64,000 nt of DNA from Erythrobacter tepidarius (lineage in GTDB: Bacteria; Pseudomonadota; Alphaproteobacteria; Sphingomonadales; Sphingomonadaceae): NCBI RefSeq assembly GCF_002155695.1, contig NZ_MUYJ01000010.1, forward strand, positions 62,001-126,000, read 5' to 3'. The notes under the pieces were generated by a model. That model worked only from the letters and a program-made list of their open reading frames with translations, ran no database searches and had not been told where the DNA came from. Position numbers and translations under genes: made by a program. Positions 22,874 to 30,197 of the stretch are shown piece after piece (positions within the stretch are counted from its first letter, which is position 1; the number at the start of each line of letters is the position of its first letter).

Positions 22874-25800
22874 GGTCGTACGCGCCATCGTCGGGGCGGG
22901 GCTGGTCGTCGTCGGCGCGGTCACTGGCAATTTCCAGCTGATCCTCGCAGGCGTGTCGCTGGTGGGAGGGGCGCTGCTTCAGCCCTCGGTAAACCGCAAC
23001 CGCGCCGCCGCCGCCGCGCAGCTCCAGCTCGGCGAGCAGCCGCGGCAGGCGATTTTCGGCCGGGCGGCTGTCGGCGGGAGCCTCGTCGATGCGTTCAACT
23101 ACGGCGGCAAGTACGGCACCGACTGGGAGGTGCTGGTGATCGCACTGGCGGATCACCGCTGCGATGCGCTCGAAGGCTTCTTCGTCGACGATGCCTACGT
23201 CGCCTTCGCCGGCGACGGCAATGTGGCCGGGTTCAACAACCAACTCCAGGTGTTCTGGCGCGATGGCCAGTGGGACCAGACCGTCCCCTCGATCCTCACC
23301 GCCAACGGGCCGGGCTGGACCGCGAATGATCGCGGGCGCGGCGTGGCCTACGTCGTCGTCGCTTACAAGGCCGACAAGGCGGATGCGAAGAACCCCGTCT
23401 GGCCGAGCGGCCGTCCGCGCTTTCGCTGGGTGGTGCGCGGCCTGCGCTGCTACCAGCCGCGGAAGGACAGCACGGTCGGCGGCAGCGGGGCGCACCGGCG
23501 CGACAACCCGGCGACCTGGGAGTGGACCGAAAACCCGATCGACATCCGCTACAACTGGGTGCGCGGGATCTACGCCGGCGATCTGGTCGACCAGCCGGGG
23601 ATGCTGCTGCTCGGCCGCGGCCTGAGCGCGATCGAGGCGCCGCCCGCCAATGTCTTTTCCCGCGCCAACCTGTGCGACGAGCTGGTCGGCGGGCAGCCGC
23701 GCTACCGGGTCGGCGGGGTCGTGGCCGCGAACGAGCCCTTCATCGATGTCGAGAGCGATTTCGCGGCGGCGGTGGCCGGGACGATCAGCCAGCCGCAAGG
23801 CGCGGTCGAGGTCGATCCGGGGCAGGCCAAGGCCCCGGTCGCGCATTTCACCGATGATGATCTGCTGATCGGCAGCACGGTGCGCTGGAACGAAGGGATC
23901 CTCGGCGCGGCTGACGAAGGTTGGGTCAACACCGTCGCGCCGCGTTTTATCGATCCCGCGCAGCGCTGGACGGTCCGCAGCGCCCCGGTGCAGCGCGATC
24001 TGGCCGATGTCACGGCCGACGGCGGGCCGCGCGAACAGCAGCCGCAGCTCGACTTCGTCACCGATGGCGCGCAGGCCCAGCGGATTGGCCAGATCATCCG
24101 CCGGCTCGGCCGGCTGTGGGGCAGGGCGACCGTCACCCTGCCGCCGCGCTTCGCCTTTATCGAGGAAGGCGACTGGGTCACCTGGCAGAGCAACCGCCGC
24201 TTCGGCGGGGCGACGCTGACCTTCCGGGTCGAGGCTTGGGGATCGGACAAGGCCTGGCACCACCAGCTGACCCTGCGCCAGATATCGGCCAGCGCCTTTT
24301 CGGACACCGCGCCGCTCGATGATGGCTCGATCGCTTCCGACCAGCCCGAGCCGCCCGTGGTGGCCGCGCCGGGAGTAGGGGCATGGAGTGCGGCGGCTGT
24401 GCTGCTGGGCGCGGGATCGGTGCGCATCCCCAATCTTCGCGTGGGAGGGGCGACCGACGATCCGGCCGCTTCCTTGGTCGTCTTCGAATACATCCAGCAG
24501 GTGGAAGCGCCGGGCGTCGGCTCGATCTGGACTTTCGCCGCGAGCTCGCGCCCCGAGGTCACCCTGCTGGACATCCCGGTGCCGGAAGGCGGCACGTTCT
24601 GGGTGGCGGTGTCCTATATCGTCGACGGCATCCAGGGCGAGCGCCGCGTGCTGGGGCCGATCTCGACCAGCGGCCTGTCCTTCAGCGATGGCAGCCCGGT
24701 CGCACCGGTCGCCCCGGCCAACGCCAACCGGGTGCCGTTCTCCAGGATGGAGGGCGATCGCGGGTATGCGGTGTTACACAATCCGGTGCCGCTGTCGATT
24801 GCGACCGACTACAACGCCAACTCAATCGGCATCCGGTTTTTCCGCGGATCGACCACCATCACGGCGGCAGGCCAGCAATTCTCGATCGGCAACAGCAGCC
24901 GCAGCGCAGTGAAGGTAACACCGGGCGAGCGGCTTTCGGTGCAGGCGCGGGTGTCGCGGCAGGGCACGGCCGCGGGCACGTGGCAGTTGGAGCTGTGGAC
25001 CTATCAGGCTGACGGGGTGACAGGTTCGGGAACGGTGATCGCTTCTGGCACCGGCTTGACCAGCCTCGGCGACGGCATCCAGCGCGGCTTTGTGACCGTG
25101 CCATCGGGCCGCTACTTTGCCCGGTTCGAACTGCGGTTCATCAGCACCGCGGCGGGCACGGCGCAGATTGCCATTGCCGAACCGATGGTTACGGAGGCCG
25201 CGCCCGACCAAAGCGTGCATCCGTCCTTCTCGCCCGGCCCAAATGCTGTCGATGGCGCAGATGTCACGGGCGAAAATGTCGCCGCGGCGATCACCGGGCA
25301 GAGTGCGTGGGCCACGACAACCATTCCGACCTCGCGGCTCGATTACCTCGACAACTCCGGCAACCTGTCGTCTCTGGACAGGGTTACGACCCGCAATCTC
25401 AACCAGCTCAACAACCGGGCGTGGACCAACCTTTACCGCGCCGATGGGACCACGCCGATCACCGATGCCGACGCGATCACCTCGCTGGGGACGGCAGCGG
25501 CGATTACCGGGCAGGGTGCGCTGGCGACGGCGAACAGCGTCAACTACGCGACACAGGTGGTAGGCTCCGGTCGGCCGGAGACCTTTGTATTTGGGTGCAG
25601 AGGAAACTCCGCGACTGCGCCCACAGGCTACTCCGAAGGGTTGTTCGACGGCGCAGGCAACAGCATTGGCGGTTTTGTTCGATCCTATCGTGTCTTTTAC
25701 CGCACGTTCGGATCGACGACGTGGGTGACGCAAGGTTTCGACGTGTTCGGGACTGCCGGTCAAGACACAGCGATGGCCAATTACCTCAACGCCATTCCGA

Positions 25801-27800
25801 CAGGCGCGGTCGTCGTGGTCCTCTCGTTCGATGAACCTAAAGGCAACCGGCTCGGCGGCGGCCTGCCCAATGCCATGTATCGCTGCGGTGCGAGCCGCTC
25901 GGTGTTCGGTCGGAATAATTTTGCCTTCCGGTCCGCTTACGCTCTTATCGGTCGCGCGGGCATTGGCGAGGGCATGGGCACAGAATATTATCGGGGCGAC
26001 GGCGACAACGATCCGAATGCGTGGATCAGCGGGACGTTCACTATCGTCAATGGAGTTCCTATCACGGGTCTTACCCCGATCCGAGGGGCGCAGGATATCG
26101 CCTATCCGAACGGTGTCCGCCTCGATGAACTTCAGCCTTCCGAAGCGGGTGCAAACATCACCGAGACGAGGGTCGCCGCCGCGATCACCGGTCAGTCCCC
26201 CTGGGCAACCACCGCTATCCCCACGTCGCGAGTGAACAACCTCGACAACTCGGGCAACCTGTCCTCGCTCGCAAACATTACCACTCGCAACCTCAATCAG
26301 TTGAACAACCGCGCGTGGACCAACCTTTACCGCGCCGATGGGACCACGCCGATCACCGATGCCGACGCGATCACCAGTCTCGGCACTGCCGCCGCGATCA
26401 CCGGTCAGGGCGCGCTGGCGACGTTGAACAACATCGACGCTGGTGGCCCCTATTTTGTCGGCACACTGCCGGTTGAGCGAGCGGACGTTGCGCTTAGAAA
26501 CGAGAACTTGGCACTTGGTAATGCCAACCGCGTGCCGTTTTCGCGGATGGAGGGGGACAGGGGTTGGGCGGTGTTGTTCAACCCGGTGCCTATGGCGTTC
26601 ACGACCTCTTTTGGCACTTTCGCTGGGATGCGCTTCTTCCGAGTGGATGCCACGGCCACGGCGGCAGGACAGATCATTTCGATCGGAAATGCCGGCGCAG
26701 CGGGCCCGATCTTCCGGCTAACGCCGGGTGAGCGGGTTTCGGTGCAGGTGCGCACCGAAGCTCAAGGCCCGGCAGCAAATGGCTGGCGTCTTTCGTTATG
26801 GGGATACCGAGCCGACGGGACTGCGGATCGCATTGCCGAGCACTTCGGCGCGAACCGTCAGATCGGTGACGGCTTCATCCAGTTCTTTTCCGATGTGCCG
26901 AGCGACATGATCGGCGGATGGCTTGAGCTTTACGTTTACAGCAGCGCCGCTGGGTCGCTCGTTGCGGCGATTTCCGAACCGATGGTTACGGAGGCCGCGC
27001 CCGGCCAAGGCGTGCATCCGTCCTTCTCGCCCGGCCCAAATGCCGAGGATGGCGCAGATGTTACCGCCACCGCCCAGCGCACCATTGTGCCGCAGTTTCC
27101 GGTGATCGAGATCAAGCAGGGCGAGGCGGGCCATACCGGCAACCGCACCGTGACCCACACGGCCAAGCGCGGCACGGCGACGCTGACGGGTGGCACCTGG
27201 TCGCTCCCCTCGCAGAACCTCGGCGCAGGCTCGGCCAGCATCAACAGCAGCACCGGCACGGTCACGCTGTCCGGCATCGTGCAGTCTGGCGCCTACGCGA
27301 TCCGCTACACCCACAGCGATGGGTTCGCGACCGAGATCAACGTCAACGTCACATTTGTGCCACTGGTGGCTGCGGGTGTCGGAAATACCGCCAACAGCAT
27401 CACCAAGCCGTTTTCCTCGACCAGCTTCACCGCGATCAGCAACGAAATGACCATCGCCCTGCCTTCTGGCGTGACCGTGGCGAACCTGCTGGCTAATGGC
27501 ATCACGCTGGAAGTGCCGAATTCTTTTCCGGCAGGCGTCACCAATGTCGAAGTCAAGTGGCAGCGGGAGACCTCTCCCGGAACCTGGGCCGATGTCGGGT
27601 CTGTCGCCACCTCCTCGCCGCACCCAGGCGTGATCGACGAAGGCGGATTTCCGAGCGCCGAAATCGGCTTCGTGACCTGCAACCGAACAGCAACCGGGTT
27701 GACCGCCGGATCGACACAGAAATTCCGTCTGATGGCCCGGATCTCGGGCGGACAAACGCGCACCGTGACGCCGTTCGGCACGGTGACGGCGGGAGGGTGA
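22866..27800 (+). CDS. Central tail / host-specificity protein (gpJ-like)
   Basis: The 1644-residue protein starts with a hydrophobic segment (VVRAIVGAGLVVVGAVTGNFQLILAG, about 4-29). A conserved hub region follows (about 50-500, with QPRQAIFGRAAVGGSLVDAF and NYGGKYGTDWEVLVI) and then a fibronectin-like part (about 510-615). From about 620 to 1400 there is a nested duplication: A (620-800), B (801-895), unique C (895-1095), B again (1095-1192), A again (1219-1399). The C-terminus (about 1400-1644) is beta-rich, Thr/Ser-rich and likely receptor-binding. Base composition drops in GC from about 25550 on, unlike the rest of the phage. This suggests exchange of the host-range part. Confidence 0.88.
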   Translation: MGKVVRAIVGAGLVVVGAVTGNFQLILAGVSLVGGALLQPSVNRNRAAAAAQLQLGEQPRQAIFGRAAVGGSLVDAFNYGGKYGTDWEVLVIALADHRCDALEGFFVDDAYVAFAGDGNVAGFNNQLQVFWRDGQWDQTVPSILTANGPGWTANDRGRGVAYVVVAYKADKADAKNPVWPSGRPRFRWVVRGLRCYQPRKDSTVGGSGAHRRDNPATWEWTENPIDIRYNWVRGIYAGDLVDQPGMLLLGRGLSAIEAPPANVFSRANLCDELVGGQPRYRVGGVVAANEPFIDVESDFAAAVAGTISQPQGAVEVDPGQAKAPVAHFTDDDLLIGSTVRWNEGILGAADEGWVNTVAPRFIDPAQRWTVRSAPVQRDLADVTADGGPREQQPQLDFVTDGAQAQRIGQIIRRLGRLWGRATVTLPPRFAFIEEGDWVTWQSNRRFGGATLTFRVEAWGSDKAWHHQLTLRQISASAFSDTAPLDDGSIASDQPEPPVVAAPGVGAWSAAAVLLGAGSVRIPNLRVGGATDDPAASLVVFEYIQQVEAPGVGSIWTFAASSRPEVTLLDIPVPEGGTFWVAVSYIVDGIQGERRVLGPISTSGLSFSDGSPVAPVAPANANRVPFSRMEGDRGYAVLHNPVPLSIATDYNANSIGIRFFRGSTTITAAGQQFSIGNSSRSAVKVTPGERLSVQARVSRQGTAAGTWQLELWTYQADGVTGSGTVIASGTGLTSLGDGIQRGFVTVPSGRYFARFELRFISTAAGTAQIAIAEPMVTEAAPDQSVHPSFSPGPNAVDGADVTGENVAAAITGQSAWATTTIPTSRLDYLDNSGNLSSLDRVTTRNLNQLNNRAWTNLYRADGTTPITDADAITSLGTAAAITGQGALATANSVNYATQVVGSGRPETFVFGCRGNSATAPTGYSEGLFDGAGNSIGGFVRSYRVFYRTFGSTTWVTQGFDVFGTAGQDTAMANYLNAIPTGAVVVVLSFDEPKGNRLGGGLPNAMYRCGASRSVFGRNNFAFRSAYALIGRAGIGEGMGTEYYRGDGDNDPNAWISGTFTIVNGVPITGLTPIRGAQDIAYPNGVRLDELQPSEAGANITETRVAAAITGQSPWATTAIPTSRVNNLDNSGNLSSLANITTRNLNQLNNRAWTNLYRADGTTPITDADAITSLGTAAAITGQGALATLNNIDAGGPYFVGTLPVERADVALRNENLALGNANRVPFSRMEGDRGWAVLFNPVPMAFTTSFGTFAGMRFFRVDATATAAGQIISIGNAGAAGPIFRLTPGERVSVQVRTEAQGPAANGWRLSLWGYRADGTADRIAEHFGANRQIGDGFIQFFSDVPSDMIGGWLELYVYSSAAGSLVAAISEPMVTEAAPGQGVHPSFSPGPNAEDGADVTATAQRTIVPQFPVIEIKQGEAGHTGNRTVTHTAKRGTATLTGGTWSLPSQNLGAGSASINSSTGTVTLSGIVQSGAYAIRYTHSDGFATEINVNVTFVPLVAAGVGNTANSITKPFSSTSFTAISNEMTIALPSGVTVANLLANGITLEVPNSFPAGVTNVEVKWQRETSPGTWADVGSVATSSPHPGVIDEGGFPSAEIGFVTCNRTATGLTAGSTQKFRLMARISGGQTRTVTPFGTVTAGG
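24720..25550 (+). repeat. Tail-protein repeat, first A and B modules
   Basis: Module A (24720-25265) encodes NANRVPFSRMEGDRG... to ...SFSPGPNAVDGAD, and module B (25266-25550) encodes VAAAITGQSAWATT... to ...ITGQGALAT. Both recur downstream in the order B then A. In B, about 63 bases (near 25420-25482) are identical to 26312-26374, while neighbouring synonymous sites differ. That suggests recent gene conversion inside an older duplication. Confidence 0.8.
26150..27065 (+). repeat. Tail-protein repeat, second B and A modules
   Basis: The second copy of B (26150-26440) precedes the second copy of A (26518-27065), so the pair is in reversed order to the first set but the same orientation. The end of A (ISEPMVTEAAP... 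to ...SFSPGP) is nearly identical at DNA level in both copies (25178-25264 and 26976-27062). Confidence 0.8.
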
Positions 27801-27855
27801 GGAATGCCCATCGCCGATTTAAAACCGCTTTTCCGACCCTTGAAAGGAGTTATTC

Positions 27856-28212
27856 ATGGTTAAGTTCACAGGACTAGACGCCCGAACTGCTTTGACGAAT
27901 TTCGGCTTCGCCCACGGTGCCGCTCACCCAGAGTTGATCGAGATTATCGCGGAGCCTGACTGGCTCGGTTCCGTCGTCAAGGGCATCGAGTATCTCTATG
28001 CGCGGCGCGCCGACCTGACGCCCGATGGGCTCGCGCTGCTGCGCGATCTCGCGCAGTTCATCGCGACGCACCACTTCTATGGCAAGGGCGTTCGCTGCGC
28101 GCAGATAGCCGGCGTGGCGGCGCGGATCATCGAAGGCGGCCCGGCCGAGGATCAAGGCGATCCCGAAATCGACTCCGCCCTTCTCCCCGCCGAAAGTCCG
28201 TCAATCTCTTAA
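27856..28212 (+). CDS. Hypothetical phage protein downstream of the tail fibre gene
   Basis: The 118-residue protein is helical: IIAEPDWLGSVVKGIEYLYAR, LTPDGLALLRDLAQFIATHHFYGKG, and a short acidic tail. GAAAGGAG precedes the ATG. No family is recognised. Proteins of this size after the central tail gene can be tail-fibre chaperones, but nothing specific supports this. Confidence 0.6.
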   Translation: MVKFTGLDARTALTNFGFAHGAAHPELIEIIAEPDWLGSVVKGIEYLYARRADLTPDGLALLRDLAQFIATHHFYGKGVRCAQIAGVAARIIEGGPAEDQGDPEIDSALLPAESPSIS

Positions 28213-28229
28213 GCAGTGGAGCATCGAAT

Positions 28230-28799
28230 ATGGCCCGTTGCAAACAGGTAGCCGCTCCAGCTCCGGCCAATGCCGCCGAAGCCATCCTTATGATTGGCGA
28301 GTTCGTCGCGATCGAGCGTGACAAGGCGCTCGCTCGGCTCGCGGCCGAGGCGGCGATCGATCGCGTGAAGGCCCAGCGAGACAGCGATCTGCGCGAGCTG
28401 GAGGCGCGGGCTGCGCCGCTGTTCGCCGGGCTCAAGGCCTGGTGGGAGGCTGGCGGCAAGGACGAGCTGGCCAAGGGCAAGCGCTCGGCCGAGATCGTCG
28501 GTGCGAAGATCGGGATCCGCCTCACCCCGCCCGCCGTGAAGCTGAAACGCGGCGTGAAGCTGGGCGATGTGATCATCTGGCTGAGCGGCCTGCGCTGGGC
28601 GCGTGCAAAGGACTTCCTTCGCACCAAGATCGAGCTCGACAAGCAGGCGGTGATCAAGGCCGTGCAGGCCGATGCCGAAATCGCCGAGAAGTTCGCGGCC
28701 TTCCTGACGATTGAACAGACCGACGAGTTCTTCATCGACACCGGCCTCGACGAGGACGCGGTCCGCAAGGAAGCGGCGGCGTCCGTCCAAGCCAATTGA
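28230..28799 (+). CDS. gam: Gam-like host-nuclease inhibitor
   Basis: The 189-residue protein matches the Mu Gam family, which binds double-stranded DNA ends and protects them from RecBCD-type nucleases. An N-terminal coiled coil (about 15-60, IERDKALARLAAEAAIDRVK) is followed by the family core WEAGGKDELAKGKRSAEI, GAKIGIRLTPPAVKLKRG and VIIWLSGLRWAR-FLRTKIELDKQAVIKA. In Mu, gam is an early gene after B. Here it is downstream of the tail genes, near the right end. GTTGATCTCT-type spacing to the next remnant shows no operon overlap. Confidence 0.9.
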   Translation: MARCKQVAAPAPANAAEAILMIGEFVAIERDKALARLAAEAAIDRVKAQRDSDLRELEARAAPLFAGLKAWWEAGGKDELAKGKRSAEIVGAKIGIRLTPPAVKLKRGVKLGDVIIWLSGLRWARAKDFLRTKIELDKQAVIKAVQADAEIAEKFAAFLTIEQTDEFFIDTGLDEDAVRKEAAASVQAN

Positions 28800-28821
28800 T
28801 CTCTCTCGAAAGGAAACGACC

Positions 28822-28971
28822 ATGGTTTTCAATTCAGCGACACCGTTCGTAACGCCGCTCTCGACGCGATGGAAACCGCGATCGGGGGCTAGCCCGACGC
28901 TCCGCATCCGCTCCGGTGCTGCCCCTGCCAACTGCGCTGCTGCTACTGCCGGGCACCTCGGGATCATTTAG
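28822..28971 (+). pseudogene. Frameshifted remnant of a small phage structural gene
   Basis: After a good ribosome site (GAAAGGAAACG) and ATG, the frame reads MVFNSATPF, but the adjacent frame reads FSDTVRNAALDAMETAIG. A third stretch back in the first frame reads ASPTLRIRSGAAPANCAAA. Joined, these make the N-terminus of a phage protein type I recall as beginning FSDxVRNARLDAIETxIGxSPxLxIRSGxxPA. It looks disabled by a one-base loss near 28837 and a one-base gain in the G-run near 28887-28892. It then ends early at 28971. The small predicted 49-residue product is unlikely to function. Confidence 0.6.
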
Positions 28972-28996
28972 GGCGTTACCTGAGGAGATACTGCCC

Positions 28997-29782
28997 ATGT
29001 CCCTGCAGACTGTTCGTCCCGTCCAGCCCATCGCCCCGTGGTTGGGCGGCAAGCGTTCCCTTTCGCGCCGGATAGGCGAGCGCACCGCCGAGATCCCGCA
29101 CACCCGCTACGTGGAGCCTTTCGTGGGCATGGGCGGGGTGTTCTTCCGCCGCCCGGTGCGGCCGAAGCTGGAGGTGATCAACGACGTGAATCGCGATGTC
29201 GTCACGCTCTTCCGTATCCTGCAGCGGCACTACCAGCAGCTGCTCGATGTGCTGAAGTTCCAGCTCTACAGCCGCGCCGATTTCTACCGGCTGCGGGCCA
29301 CCCCAGCCGACCAGCTCACCGATCTGGAGCGGGCGGCGCGCTTCCTCTACCTGCAGAATACCGGCTTCGGCGGTATGGGACGCACCTTCGGCGTCGATTA
29401 CAGCCGGCCGCGCTGGAGTCTCGGCAAGCTGGAGCCGATGCTCGAGGCGGTCCACGAGCGGCTCGAGGACGTGCTGATCGAGTGCCTCGACTTCGGTGCC
29501 TGCATCGAGCGCTACGACAGCCGGCCAGGGACGCTGTTCTACTGCGATCCGCCCTACTGGGGGCACACCGATGACTATGGAAAGGGCATCTTCTCAGAGG
29601 CCGATTTCGAGCGTCTGAGGCGCATCTTGGGCGGGCTTCAGGGGCGCTTTATCCTCTCGCTGAATGACCGGCCCGAGGTGCGCGAGCTGTTCGCCGGCTT
29701 CGAGATCGAGGAAGTTTCCCTCAACTACAGTGTCGGCGGCGGCCCGACCCCGGCGCGGGAGTTGATAATCTCGGGGCCATGA
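28997..29782 (+). CDS. D12-class N6-adenine DNA methyltransferase (Dam-like)
   Basis: The 261-residue enzyme would methylate adenine in phage or host DNA using AdoMet. Motif X/I is APWLGGKRSLSRRI with VEPFVGMGGVFF (FxGxG type), and the catalytic motif IV is FYCDPPYWG (about 181-189). The target-recognition part lies between. TGAGGAGATA precedes the chosen ATG; an in-frame ATG at 28916 is inside the remnant gene. No restriction enzyme gene is adjacent, so an anti-restriction or regulatory role is likely. Mu carries its DNA-modification gene mom at the same end. Confidence 0.92.
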   Translation: MSLQTVRPVQPIAPWLGGKRSLSRRIGERTAEIPHTRYVEPFVGMGGVFFRRPVRPKLEVINDVNRDVVTLFRILQRHYQQLLDVLKFQLYSRADFYRLRATPADQLTDLERAARFLYLQNTGFGGMGRTFGVDYSRPRWSLGKLEPMLEAVHERLEDVLIECLDFGACIERYDSRPGTLFYCDPPYWGHTDDYGKGIFSEADFERLRRILGGLQGRFILSLNDRPEVRELFAGFEIEEVSLNYSVGGGPTPARELIISGP

Positions 29783-30074
29783 GTGAAGATATCGCTGCCC
29801 GCGCCGACCGCCTTTTTGAGGCCGCAACTGCACTTTGCCGCGAGGATGCGAAAGCAATTCTGGCAGAGCACTCCGCATGAGGAGTTCTGCGCTCGATCGG
29901 CACCATCAAGAAGGCAACAGGGGCATTTGCTCAGCGGTCTATTGAGGCCCTCGATGAGACACTTTCATCGATTTCAAAGCGTGTGGATCATCGCGGACGG
30001 AAGTGGCGAGGCGCGCCAGACACCCCCATCACCGGCCGCTCCTGTCCCTGGCTAGACTTCAGAGAAGTGCTCTA
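29779..30074 (+). pseudogene. Interrupted ORF at the phage right end
   Basis: ATG at 29779 overlaps the methylase stop (ATGA) and opens a 33-residue frame ending in TGA at 29878-29880. The same frame then continues open for 64 more codons to TAA at 30072-30074. The second part looks like protein (IGTIKKATGAFAQRSIEALD, SSISKRVDHRGRKWRGAPD) but has no ATG, GTG or TTG start. Either a stop mutation split a gene of about 97 residues, or the TGA is read through. It is the last phage-like coding before ftsK. Confidence 0.45.
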
Positions 30075-30082
30075 ACTTCTCT
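30061..30082. repeat. Inverted repeat near the phage right end
   Basis: AGAGAAGT and ACTTCTCT (8 bp, perfect) are separated by GCTCTA. An extra ACTTC at 30056-30060 pairs with the first arm in a shorter alternative stem. There is no U-run after it. Transposable phages have transposase-binding repeats within about 100 bases of each end, so this may be such a site, but the left end is needed to test it. Confidence 0.4.
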
Positions 30083-30144
30083 TGTCAAAGACTCCAAAAG
30101 CTTGTGTCCCGCTACAGCGAGGCCAACGCCCTGTCGCACATCGC

Positions 30145-30173
30145 TTGACCCGGACTCGCCGAGGATTCATGAT
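30145..30173 (+). promoter_or_regulatory. Candidate ftsK promoter
   Basis: TTGACC (30145-30150) and CATGAT (30168-30173) are spaced 17 bases and match five of six and four of six sigma-70-type consensus positions. The ribosome site ACAGGAG (30184-30190) and the ATG at 30198 follow. If the phage ends before 30145, ftsK would keep a host promoter despite the insertion. Confidence 0.4.
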
Positions 30174-30197
30174 GTGTTCCACACAGGAGACATCCCC

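Larger units (their letters stand above)
1..30100 (+). mobile_element. Mu-type transposable prophage with siphovirus head and tail (left end missing)
   Basis: The segment holds a collinear phage genome: DDE transposase, MuB-like ATPase, GemA, Mor-like activator, lysis genes, Mu-type terminase, HK97-type head genes, siphovirus tail genes, then Gam and a D12 DNA methylase. All genes but one (a nuclease at 12658-13020) are on the plus strand and most overlap by 1-8 bases. Transposable phages end in short repeats bound by the transposase and make a 5-bp target duplication. The left end is outside the window, so neither can be checked. The right boundary is an estimate: the last phage-like coding ends near 30074 and the ftsK start is at 30198. 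Gene order follows Mu through the terminase and departs from it afterwards. Confidence 0.9.

Noticed and set aside
27804..27863. 19-codon ORF just before the 27856 gene (MPIADLKPLFRPLKGV)
   Set aside because: It overlaps the next start but nothing shows translation; too short to support.
29940..29985. Possible MuA-like binding site (TTTCATCGATTTCAAAGCG)
   Set aside because: Resembles the Mu end consensus only loosely and lies within coding-like sequence; cannot be supported without the other phage end.
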